DNA from: SHVO01 sp041905525
GTDB lineage: Bacteria > Pseudomonadota > Alphaproteobacteria > Rhodospirillales > Rhodospirillaceae
Length of the DNA: 64,000 nucleotides
Direction: 5' to 3'
Assembly: GCA_041905525.1 (NCBI GenBank)
Contig: JAYRKY010000001.1
Span: forward strand, 434,001-498,000
Shown piece after piece: positions 9,158 to 16,910 of the stretch. How positions within the stretch are numbered: the stretch's first letter is position 1; every line of letters begins with the position of its first letter. The notes under the pieces were generated by a model. It had not been told where the DNA came from. It saw nothing but the letters and a program-made list of their open reading frames with translations, and ran no database searches. Position numbers and translations under genes: made by a program.

Positions 9158-10636
9158 CTAGTGCCCCACAGCGGTCTCGGCAGCCTTCGAATCCCGCAGC
9201 ATCAGCGCGAGCAATCCGCCGGCGAAGGTGAGCGCGGCGCCCACGCCAAACGCGACTTGATAGCCGCCATGAAGGGCCACCTCCGGGCCGGCGCCAGCCG
9301 CGGTGAGCGCTATCGAGCGCGCGGCGGCGAGACTTGCGAGGATGGCCAATCCCAGCGCTCCGCCCATCATAAAGGACGTATTGACGACGCCCGAGGCCAG
9401 GCCGGAGTCCTCCGGCTTCACGTCGTTCATGGCGGCCAGCAGGATCGGGTTGAACGCGACGCCCGCACCGATGCCAAGCAGCAGCATGCCCGGCAGGACA
9501 TGGCGCACAAAGTCACCCTCCGCCGGGGCTAGTGCAAACGCCGTCAACCCGGCGGCGGCGATCAGAAGACCCACGGACAGCGGCCGGCGAATGCCGAACC
9601 GGTTCACGACCTTGGCTGAGAGCTTGTAGGAGAAGGCACCCATGATGATGTTGGAGGGAAGGAACGCGAGCCCGACGTGCATGGGGCTGTAGCCGAGCAC
9701 CGATTGCATATACAGGGCGGAGAGGAAAAACCACGCGAACATTCCCGCCGCCCACAGGACCCCGATGATGTTGGAGACGGAGACGTTGCGCGACGCGAAC
9801 AGGTGCAGCGGCATGAGCGGCGCTGTGACCTTGGCCTCGATCACGAGAAACGCCGCGAATAGTGCGGCGCTTGCTCCAAGCATCGAGAGGGTCGGAACGG
9901 ATGTCCACCCCGCCGCGTTACCGCCGATGATGGCGTAGATCGCCAGCAGCAACGCCGCGGTAATCGTGATCGCACCGCCCACGTCCAGCTTGGCGTCGGA
10001 GGGTGCCGCTGTATCCGGCGGAAGGAGGCGTGCCGCCGCCGCGAAAACCGCTGCCCCGATGGGAAGGTTGATCAGGAAGATCCAGTGCCAGTCGAAGGCG
10101 TCGGTCAGAATCCCGCCCAGCAGCACGCCTACACTCCCGCCCGCCGCCATCACGAAACCAAAGTATCCCATCGCGCGCACCCGCTCGCCGGAGTCCGGGA
10201 ACAGGTTGGTGATCAGCGAGAGCGCCACCGCCGATACCACCGCGCCGCCCAGACCCTGAACCGCCCGCGCAGTGACGAGCATGACCGTGGAGGTGGCGAG
10301 CCCACAGGCCAGCGATGCCGCGGTGAATACACATAGGCCGATCAGGAACAACCGGCGCTGGCCGTATAGATCGGCCAGGCGACCGCCCAGGAGAAGAAAG
10401 CCGCCGAAGGTGAGGAGATAGGCGTTCACCACCCAGGCAAGCGACGCTTCGCTAAAGCCCAGAGCAACGCGGATGCTGGGCAGGGCCACGTTCACGACGG
10501 TGCTGTCGAGCACGATCATGAGATCGCCCAGACACAAGACGATAAAGGCAAGCCAGCGGCGGTCCATCTGAGTCCAGTGGAAGAGAGGGGTGGAGACGTG
10601 AGGCGGCGGAGGTCGGTCGCGCAACGCATCTGCCAT
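9158..10636 (-). CDS. MFS drug/solute exporter, DHA2 (14-helix) family
   Basis: The product has 492 residues with about fourteen hydrophobic segments. Early features are LDSTVVNVALPSI (motif D1 of DHA2 exporters), GRLADLYGQRRLFLIG (motif A, loop 2-3) and RAVQGLGGAVVSA (motif B). It lacks an accompanying membrane-fusion protein or TetR regulator, so the substrate cannot be inferred. It converges with the SRPBCC gene (25 bp gap) and diverges from the EamA gene across a 208-bp intergenic region that presumably holds both promoters. Confidence 0.9.
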   Translation of the reverse strand: MADALRDRPPPPHVSTPLFHWTQMDRRWLAFIVLCLGDLMIVLDSTVVNVALPSIRVALGFSEASLAWVVNAYLLTFGGFLLLGGRLADLYGQRRLFLIGLCVFTAASLACGLATSTVMLVTARAVQGLGGAVVSAVALSLITNLFPDSGERVRAMGYFGFVMAAGGSVGVLLGGILTDAFDWHWIFLINLPIGAAVFAAAARLLPPDTAAPSDAKLDVGGAITITAALLLAIYAIIGGNAAGWTSVPTLSMLGASAALFAAFLVIEAKVTAPLMPLHLFASRNVSVSNIIGVLWAAGMFAWFFLSALYMQSVLGYSPMHVGLAFLPSNIIMGAFSYKLSAKVVNRFGIRRPLSVGLLIAAAGLTAFALAPAEGDFVRHVLPGMLLLGIGAGVAFNPILLAAMNDVKPEDSGLASGVVNTSFMMGGALGLAILASLAAARSIALTAAGAGPEVALHGGYQVAFGVGAALTFAGGLLALMLRDSKAAETAVGH

Positions 10637-10844
10637 ATCAGAAGATCATTGGATCTATAAGCCGCTTCTCGCGATCCGCCGGTGGGGGGGGGATTGGTGC
10701 GGTGTGGGCAATGGGACATCCATCCTCCCTACGATATGAAATTGCGTATCCATGTCACGCGTGCACGCCAGACCCGCCAACTCGCGCTAACGCTGTCCCG
10801 GCGAACCGGGTAATAAAGGCCTCCCAGTTCAAACCGGCGTCATC

Positions 10845-11744
10845 GTGAACTCTCGCACTCTTCCCCTTTCGCATATGCTGCTCATGCTCGCGGTGGTCGC
10901 GGTGTGGGGCACGAACTTCGTTGTCATCAAGACGACGCTCAACCATCTGCCGCCGCTGTTGTTCGCCTGCTTGCGCTTTATCTTCGTGTTCTTCCCGGCC
11001 GCCCTGTTCATCAAGCGCCCGACCGTTCCGTGGAAACAGCTCGCGGCGTATAGCTTGCTCATCAGCGTGGGCCAGTTCGGCCTTCTCTACATCGCTGTCC
11101 AGAAGCATATCTCTCCGGGCCTTGCCTCTCTCGTGGTCCAAATGCAGGTGTTCTTCACCATCGGGCTGTCGATCTATTTCAGCGGGGAGCGTGTGCGTCC
11201 CTTCCAATGGTTGGCGTTGCTGGTGGCCGTCGGTGGCGTGGCGGTAATCGCGGTTTTCACGGACGGCAGCGCCACGATGCTGGGCCTCGGCCTCGTCTTG
11301 CTAGCGGGCCTGAGCTGGGCCGGTGGCAACACGGTCGCGCGCCATGCCGGCAAGGTCGACATGTTGTCCTATGTGGTCTGGGCCAGCGCCTTCGCCATAC
11401 CGCCGCTGATCGTGCTGTCGCTGCTCTATGATGGGCTGCCCGCCATCGAACAAGGTCTTGCTTCGGCGGACCTTCTGACGTGGCTGGGCGTGCTCTGGCA
11501 AAGCGCCGGAAACACGTTGTTTGGCTATACCGCCTGGGGCTGGCTACTGGCGCGGCATCCGGCCGCGACGATCGCTCCGGCCTCGTTGCTCGTGCCGGTC
11601 TTCGGCATTGGGGCCTCGGTTGCACTGCTGGGTGAAAGCCTGCCGCTGTGGAAGATCGCCGCCTGCGCCTTGATTATCGCCGGACTCGCGTTCAACACCT
11701 TGTGGCCGCGAATCTTCACAGCAAAGACGCTCGTGAACCCGTAA
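10845..11744 (+). CDS. EamA/DMT-superfamily metabolite exporter
   Basis: The product has 299 residues from a GTG start. It has ten hydrophobic segments in two EamA repeats; the first begins VAVWGTNFVVIKTTL and the second LLAGLSWAGGNTVARHAG. The closest well-known relatives are amino-acid or metabolite exporters of the YdcZ/EamA type. It is only 10 bp upstream of chrA on the same strand, so the two may share a message even though their substrates need not be related. Confidence 0.88.
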   Translation: MNSRTLPLSHMLLMLAVVAVWGTNFVVIKTTLNHLPPLLFACLRFIFVFFPAALFIKRPTVPWKQLAAYSLLISVGQFGLLYIAVQKHISPGLASLVVQMQVFFTIGLSIYFSGERVRPFQWLALLVAVGGVAVIAVFTDGSATMLGLGLVLLAGLSWAGGNTVARHAGKVDMLSYVVWASAFAIPPLIVLSLLYDGLPAIEQGLASADLLTWLGVLWQSAGNTLFGYTAWGWLLARHPAATIAPASLLVPVFGIGASVALLGESLPLWKIAACALIIAGLAFNTLWPRIFTAKTLVNP

Positions 11745-11754
11745 GATCGGCGCT

Positions 11755-12957
11755 ATGTCCGATCATCCTGTGCCGCCGGCGGGAAAAAATCCCGCCCCGG
11801 TCCTTACCGTCTTTGCTGTCTTCCTGAAACTGGGCCTCACGTCCTTCGGTGGACCCGTGGCCCATCTCGGCTACTTCAACCACGAATTCGTCGTGCGGCG
11901 GAAATGGCTGAGCGCCGCGGCTTATGCGGAAATCGTTGCGCTTTGCCAGTTTCTTCCCGGCCCCGCCAGCAGCCAGACAGGGATGATGATCGGGCTGAGC
12001 CGGGCGGGCCTCCCCGGCGCACTCGCCGCATGGCTGGGATTCACCCTGCCGTCCGCGGTGCTCTTGGCCGCTTTTGCGTTCGGGGCGGCGAGCTTTGGCA
12101 CTCTCGGGGACACCGCATGGCTGCACGGACTCAAGATCGCGGCCGTGGCCATCGTCGCCCAGGCGCTCATCGCCATGTCGCGCAGCTTGTGCCCGGATGT
12201 TCCACGGGCCGCGTTTGCCGTTTTGGCGGCGGCGGTCGCGCTCCTGATCCCGACAGCCCCCGGGCAACTTGGCGCCATCACGCTGGGAGGGCTCTTGGGT
12301 GGCTTGATTCTAAAACCGGCGGCGGCCGACGACCTGCCGCATCTGCCGACGGCGGCGCCGAAGTTCGTGTCGCTCGGGGCGCTGATTCTGTTTTTCACGC
12401 TGCTCGTCGCTTTGCCGCTTGCGGCGGTGAGCGGCGATCTCTTCACGCGTCTCTTCGACAGCTTCTACCGCGCGGGCGCCTTGGTGTTCGGCGGTGGCCA
12501 CGTCGTGTTGCCGCTGCTGCAGCGGGAAGTCATTCCGCCTGGCTTGATCGACCCTCAAATGTTCATCGCCGGATACGGCGCCGCCCAGGCGGTCCCCGGC
12601 CCGCTGTTTACCTTCGCCGCATTCCTCGGCGCGGCGATCGCGGGCAGCTGGGGCGCCGTGCTCTGCACCCTTGCGATCTTCCTACCGTCGTTCCTCCTGA
12701 TCATCGGCGTGCTGCCATTTTGGAGCGCCATCAGACGGCATGCGATTGCGCGCGCCGCGCTGCAAGGGGTCAACGCGGCGGTGGTCGGCCTGCTGGCGGC
12801 GGCGTTCGCGGCGTTGATCTTGCCGGCTGCGATAAGCGGTGCGGTCGATGCGGCGATCGCCGTCATCCTCCTCGGGCTACTTGTCCTCTTGCGCGCGCCG
12901 TCTTGGCTTGTGGTCGCGCTCGGCGCAGCGGCGGCGTCCGCGACCGCCTTCCTCTGA
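11755..12957 (+). CDS. chrA: Chromate transporter ChrA, full-length two-domain form
   Basis: The product has 400 residues and two CHR domains in tandem. The first has FLKLGLTSFGGPVAHLGYF and LCQFLPGPASSQ; the second has FYRAGALVFGGGHVVLPLL and AAQAVPGPLFTF. These paired motifs define the long-chain ChrA family, which exports chromate by proton-coupled antiport. Its chrB regulator is not present here, so inducibility is uncertain. It lies directly after the EamA gene. Confidence 0.92.
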   Translation: MSDHPVPPAGKNPAPVLTVFAVFLKLGLTSFGGPVAHLGYFNHEFVVRRKWLSAAAYAEIVALCQFLPGPASSQTGMMIGLSRAGLPGALAAWLGFTLPSAVLLAAFAFGAASFGTLGDTAWLHGLKIAAVAIVAQALIAMSRSLCPDVPRAAFAVLAAAVALLIPTAPGQLGAITLGGLLGGLILKPAAADDLPHLPTAAPKFVSLGALILFFTLLVALPLAAVSGDLFTRLFDSFYRAGALVFGGGHVVLPLLQREVIPPGLIDPQMFIAGYGAAQAVPGPLFTFAAFLGAAIAGSWGAVLCTLAIFLPSFLLIIGVLPFWSAIRRHAIARAALQGVNAAVVGLLAAAFAALILPAAISGAVDAAIAVILLGLLVLLRAPSWLVVALGAAAASATAFL

Positions 12958-12997
12958 CGCCTGGCGCGGGGCGCAAAGCGAGCTTTCCCCCGCGGCG

Positions 12998-13816
12998 TTA
13001 CCGGCTGGGCGGGGTGCTCGTCTGCTCGGCGGCTTCTGCGACCGGTTCTGATCCCGCGAGCGTCGACGCCGCGGTCTCCGGCTGCGCCACGGGCGCGGCC
13101 TCGGCCGGCTTGTCCATCAGCACTTGGGACAAGGGCATTTGCAGCGTCACCGCGTTCAGCACCCGCTCTTCAAACGGTTCGGGGCGAAGGGCCGGTGGCG
13201 GTTCTTCAGCGGCCACGATCTTCACGTCGTCAGATTTGGGCTGCACCGTGACGCCCGGCGGCAGCGAGAGCACGACCTCCACCTTCACCGGCTCGGCCTT
13301 GGCTTCTTTCTTCTCGTCTTTCTTTTCCTCGGCGGGCGCGGCGGCCGTCTTCGGCTCTTGCGGCACGGAATAGTCGGGCACAACGCGGGCCTGCGGACCC
13401 ATGATCACCAGCACGCGTTGCGCGAGGGCGAGCGGCGCGGCCTCGCGTTGTGTCACCGAGAGCATATCACCATTGTCCTTGCGGATGATGTATTCCCAGC
13501 CCGTCGTGTCGCGGGCCGCGTGTTCCAGCGCATTGCCAAGCATACCGCCCACGGTCGTTCCACCGACGGCGACCAACGCCGAGTTCGCATACTCAGCGCC
13601 CAGCACGCCGCCAACGGCGCCGCCAGTGACGGTGCCGACGCTGCCGTTCGCGCTGATCTTCACTTCGCGGTAGCCGATGATGGTGCCTTGCTCGACCTTA
13701 TTCGCGAGCTGCACGGCGTTGCTGGAGTAGGTGTTCGGTGAGAACGTATTGCTCGCGCACCCGCTCAGCGTGAGAAGGCATACACCCGCCAGCGGCAAGA
13801 ACTTCAAAACACGCAT
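12998..13816 (-). CDS. SlyB/Pcp-like glycine-zipper outer-membrane lipoprotein
   Basis: The product has 272 residues. The lipobox LTLSGC places the lipidated cysteine at residue 20. Residues about 60-100 form the glycine zipper GSVGTVTGGAVGGVLGAEYA and a second GTTVGGMLGNALE. Then come an OmpA/SlyB-like strand region and a long charged, Ala/Pro/Glu/Lys-rich tail that is much longer than in ordinary 155-residue SlyB proteins. It is probably periplasm-facing and anchored in the outer membrane. The 265 bp after its start side (13817-14081) hold no supportable gene. Confidence 0.85.
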   Translation of the reverse strand: MRVLKFLPLAGVCLLTLSGCASNTFSPNTYSSNAVQLANKVEQGTIIGYREVKISANGSVGTVTGGAVGGVLGAEYANSALVAVGGTTVGGMLGNALEHAARDTTGWEYIIRKDNGDMLSVTQREAAPLALAQRVLVIMGPQARVVPDYSVPQEPKTAAAPAEEKKDEKKEAKAEPVKVEVVLSLPPGVTVQPKSDDVKIVAAEEPPPALRPEPFEERVLNAVTLQMPLSQVLMDKPAEAAPVAQPETAASTLAGSEPVAEAAEQTSTPPSR

Positions 13817-14081
13817 CGGTGTATCCCCCTTTCGTCATCGGACTTCGCGAACTCTCATTACGCCACCGTTCCAACGGACAGCGACGTTAAAAAGCATCAA
13901 TGATGCGCCGCGCGCGAAACCTGGAAAGCAATGGCTGCATGACCCGGACTCTGCACCTCGCCTCAGCCATCCTTCGTAATGCCGCGGCAAGGCGACAATC
14001 GGGCGAAAAACAACCAAGTATGGCGAAAGTGTGCCGCATCGCGCTGGAGCGCGAAGGCGGTCTCGTGCGGGAGGTGGTTAA

Positions 14082-14633
14082 CTAGTTGCCGGTTGTCGCG
14101 GCTTGGTCTGAGAAGACCAGCGTGTAGGTCGAAAGCATCCGGATCACGCCCTCGGTGATGTGCTTCGAGGACAGCGTCACACCGGTGATGTTCTCGATGT
14201 CGCCCTTCAGCCGCAGCTCGCCGTCCTTCTTGCCTTTGAACTGTGCGCGCCATTCCGGCAGGCGGACCTTGGAGTACAGCTCCCAGCACTCCATGACCTC
14301 AAGTCCCTTTACCTCGCCTTTGGGGCTGAGGGCGAGGGCGTAGTAAACCGTGTCGTCTTTGCCGAGCACGTGGTCGACGAAGAACCAGTCGCCGTTCGAC
14401 GCGCGCCAGGCGCGCACTTTCCGGTCGCGCAGCTCGATACCGCTGAATTCACGGATGTCGCGCATCTGCTTGTCGGTCAGCAGGCGAAAGTCCTCGGTGA
14501 ATGTCGTCCCCTTGGGAAACAGCAAGGCCTGCGCCTGCTCGGCGGTCAGGTACTGCGCCCCGGCGACCGCCGGCTGGACGGCCCCGACGGTGGCGACGAT
14601 CGCCGCGGGGAAAAGGAGAAGCTTGCTACGCAT
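14082..14633 (-). CDS. Exported FMN-binding-domain protein (covalent flavin carrier)
   Basis: The product has 183 residues with a signal peptide ending near AVAGAQ. The C-terminal half is an FMN-binding domain: GKVKGLEVMECWE-like strands (here GEVKGLEVMECWELYSKV) and, near residue 150, ITGVTLSSKHIT. This matches the ApbE target consensus (S/T)GATx(S/T), with V in place of the alanine; the first threonine would carry FMN by phosphodiester bond. It is the last gene of a three-gene leftward unit (apbE, membrane protein, this one). The three together form an extracytoplasmic flavin electron carrier. Confidence 0.85.
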   Translation of the reverse strand: MRSKLLLFPAAIVATVGAVQPAVAGAQYLTAEQAQALLFPKGTTFTEDFRLLTDKQMRDIREFSGIELRDRKVRAWRASNGDWFFVDHVLGKDDTVYYALALSPKGEVKGLEVMECWELYSKVRLPEWRAQFKGKKDGELRLKGDIENITGVTLSSKHITEGVIRMLSTYTLVFSDQAATTGN

Positions 14634-14694
14634 GGGTTGAACCTATCACAGCCCGGTCCGGCCGCTCATCAATAACCTGTTAGGCGCTGGTCGG

Positions 14695-15156
14695 TCAGGC
14701 CCCTTTGGCCTTTGATTTCGACAGCCAATGAAAGAAGAACGCGGCGATCGACACGAGGCCCAAGACCCAGTGGATGATCGACGTGGTGCCCTTCCAGTCC
14801 TCATTGATCATGTAGATGTAATAGAGGGCGTAGCCCGTCAGGGTCAGCACGAAGAAGAATCCGGCCAGGATGCCCCCGGACCAGCGGCGCCAGTTGGCGT
14901 TCCAGCCCCTGAGGATATGCACACCCCACAGCAATCCGAGAATCCCGACGGCGAAGAACGAAACGCCTGCGTGCAGGACCTTCCACCAGGGTTCCAGAGG
15001 GTGGGTCTCAGGTCCGAAGCGGCCTTCGGTGGCCATGAAGTAGTGAAAGATCAACCATAGTACGCCCGTGATCCAGGTCAGGAAGGACACGCCATAAACT
15101 GTCCAGCGGCGGGTCCGCGGCAACTTCAATGGGCCGCGATCAGCTCTCTCGCTCAT
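14695..15156 (-). CDS. Four-helix membrane protein, probable b-heme electron carrier (DUF4405/cytochrome b-like)
   Basis: The product has 153 residues from the ATG at 15156, which has AAGGGGGA about 11 bases upstream. The frame is open to 15195, but that would overlap apbE. Four hydrophobic helices carry histidines in LIFHYF, VLHAGVSF, GVHIL, IIHWVLG and FFHWL. The spacing suits one or two axial b-heme pairs. It sits 17 bp after apbE and 61 bp before the FMN-binding gene. It would pass electrons from the quinone pool or cytosol to the flavinylated partner. Heme binding is inferred, not shown. Confidence 0.75.
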   Translation of the reverse strand: MSERADRGPLKLPRTRRWTVYGVSFLTWITGVLWLIFHYFMATEGRFGPETHPLEPWWKVLHAGVSFFAVGILGLLWGVHILRGWNANWRRWSGGILAGFFFVLTLTGYALYYIYMINEDWKGTTSIIHWVLGLVSIAAFFFHWLSKSKAKGA

Positions 15157-15173
15157 GTACCGAAAAATCCCCC

Positions 15174-16040
15174 TTACGCGCCTAACGTCACCCACCCGGC
15201 GCTTGGCGCATAGAAATAGGCGATTGCGCCGAAATGGCCAAGGATTGGTTGGGCGTCATCGCCGGCGGCCAGGACGACCTTGGTGAGGGCGTCGGCGGTC
15301 AGGCAATCGGGGGCCGCAACCGAAACGAATGTATCCGCGCCGACGCTTCGGCCGTCGCGTCCGACGTGCGGCCCCACCAACGCGCCGTCAAAGCGCTTGA
15401 GATGCTCGCGCCCGCTGCTGCTTGCGAGCGCCCCGTCCTCAAGTTCGATGACCGGCACAACGTCCATTTCGATGGCGGTGCGCAGCCGCACGGGCTCGGC
15501 GCGCGGACCGGCGAGGCGTAGATCGCCGCCGGCATTCACGCAAACTTGAACCTCGCGCGGCGGAGCCATCGCGGTGAGTGCGGCGTCGACGGCATAACCC
15601 TTCGCGATACCTCCCAGGTCGATCCACAGCGGCTTTTTGAAGCGCACGCGCGCCTCGTCCTCCAACACGATGTCGCGCCAAGTGCCATCCGCAGCAGGGG
15701 CGGGGGCGGCCTCCGGCCGAGGCAGAAACCCCCAGGTCACCAGCCGGGCGCCCGCGGCGATGTCGAAAAGTCCCTCGCTCTGTGCCGATATCTCCAAAGC
15801 TCGCTGCAGGACGTCAAAAGTTCGCGCATCGACGCTCACCGCTTCGCGCCCCGCGTCGCGGTTGAGGCGGCTGACGTCGCTTGCGCTTTCATGGAAGCTC
15901 ATCAGGCGATGGATCTCGGCTACCGCCGCGAATCCGCGGTCGATCGCCGCGTGTGCGGCGTCCGCCTCCAGACCCTCCACGCGAATCTCCACAAGCGTTC
16001 CAAGCAGCGGTTTCGCACGGGTGTGTTTCTCGTGAAGCAT
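15174..16040 (-). CDS. apbE: FAD:protein FMN transferase
   Basis: The product has 288 residues from the ATG at 16040 (MLHEKHTRAKPLLGTLVEIR); the open frame upstream to 16082 adds residues without family similarity. Recognisable blocks are PLLGTLVEI, RLMSFHESASDVSRLN, IDLGGIAKGYAVDAAL, VNAGGDLRLAG and, near the end, CLTADALTKVVLA with the metal-binding Thr/Asp region. No obvious signal peptide or lipobox is present, unlike many ApbE proteins, so where it acts is uncertain. It heads the flavinylation operon and diverges from the PaiB-like gene. Confidence 0.9.
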   Translation of the reverse strand: MLHEKHTRAKPLLGTLVEIRVEGLEADAAHAAIDRGFAAVAEIHRLMSFHESASDVSRLNRDAGREAVSVDARTFDVLQRALEISAQSEGLFDIAAGARLVTWGFLPRPEAAPAPAADGTWRDIVLEDEARVRFKKPLWIDLGGIAKGYAVDAALTAMAPPREVQVCVNAGGDLRLAGPRAEPVRLRTAIEMDVVPVIELEDGALASSSGREHLKRFDGALVGPHVGRDGRSVGADTFVSVAAPDCLTADALTKVVLAAGDDAQPILGHFGAIAYFYAPSAGWVTLGA

Positions 16041-16087
16041 CGGGATAGAATATGGTGCTGCCGCTGGGAAGTCATGGGTCAACGACG

Positions 16088-16726
16088 ATGTATCAACCTG
16101 CGCATTTCACCGAAACGCGCCTCGATGTGAAACACGATCTCATCCGGGCGCATCCGTTCGGACTGCTTGTCTCGGTGGACGGGGCGCTGCCGGTGGCGAA
16201 CGCAATCCCTTTTGCGTTGGATGCGGGCGCGTCTCCGTTGGGTGTTCTGCGCGGGCACGTGGCCCGCGCCAACCCGCAATGGCAGACGTTGAAGGCGGCG
16301 CCGGACGCATTGGTCGTGTTTCAAGGTCCGCAAACCTACGTCACGCCGTCCTGGTATCAGACCAAGCGAGACACGGGCAAAGCCGTTCCGACGTGGAATT
16401 ATATCATGGTCCAGGTACGCGGGCGGATGCGTGTCGTCGAGGATAAGGCGTGGTTGCACGCGCAAGTCAGTGCCCTCACCGAAATCCATGAATCGCCGCG
16501 ATCCGAGCCATGGGCCGTGTCCGACGCGCCCGCCGCCTATATGAAGGCGATGCTCAAGGCTATCGTCGGTCTTGAGCTGGAGATCGCAGCCATCGATGGG
16601 AAGTGGAAGGTCAGTCAGAACCGCTCGCGCGCCGATGTGGACGGCGTCATCGCCGGTCTTGAGGATGAGAAGCGGTGGGAGGCTGCCGAAATCGCCCGGC
16701 ATGCGCGCGAGCGCCGTCCCGACTAA
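16088..16726 (+). CDS. PaiB-family FMN-binding protein / putative negative regulator
   Basis: The product has 212 residues from the ATG at 16088 (MYQPAHFTETRLDV); the frame extends to 16052 without conserved sequence. Family motifs are LIRAHPFGLLVS, LRGHVARANPQW, FQGPQTYVTPSWY and VPTWNY, the hallmark of the FMN-binding split-barrel PaiB group. Bacillus PaiB is called a negative regulator of sporulation and protease genes, but most homologues are uncharacterised and may be flavin enzymes. It is divergent from apbE with 47 bp between the starts, which suggests shared control by flavin or redox state. Confidence 0.85.
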   Translation: MYQPAHFTETRLDVKHDLIRAHPFGLLVSVDGALPVANAIPFALDAGASPLGVLRGHVARANPQWQTLKAAPDALVVFQGPQTYVTPSWYQTKRDTGKAVPTWNYIMVQVRGRMRVVEDKAWLHAQVSALTEIHESPRSEPWAVSDAPAAYMKAMLKAIVGLELEIAAIDGKWKVSQNRSRADVDGVIAGLEDEKRWEAAEIARHARERRPD

Positions 16727-16733
16727 AGGGTCG

Positions 16734-16910
16734 TCACTCGTCCAGTTTCGTCTGATCGAGCCTGTGCGCGGCAAGATCCTTCGTTTTGGCGTCGTGCTCT
16801 TTCTCGGCCTTGGTGCGGCCGAACTTGGCGCGGTTCTCCGCCGCTTTGTCGGCGGCCTCGTTGCGCGCCTTTTGCTTGCGCGCTTGGCGCAGATTGATGA
16901 TCTCCGCCAT
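16734..16910 (-). CDS. DUF4169-family small protein, coupled to chvG
   Basis: A 58-residue basic protein, MAEIINLRQARKQKARNEAA followed by a region with NRAKFGRTKAEKEH. The NLRxxRKxKAR start and NRAxFGRTKAEK core match the DUF4169 family found in alphaproteobacteria. Its ATG overlaps the chvG stop codon (16908-16912), so it is translated by coupling with the sensor kinase. It is predicted to be helical and highly charged. Function unknown; the coupling suggests a link with envelope-stress signalling. Confidence 0.85.
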   Translation of the reverse strand: MAEIINLRQARKQKARNEAADKAAENRAKFGRTKAEKEHDAKTKDLAAHRLDQTKLDE

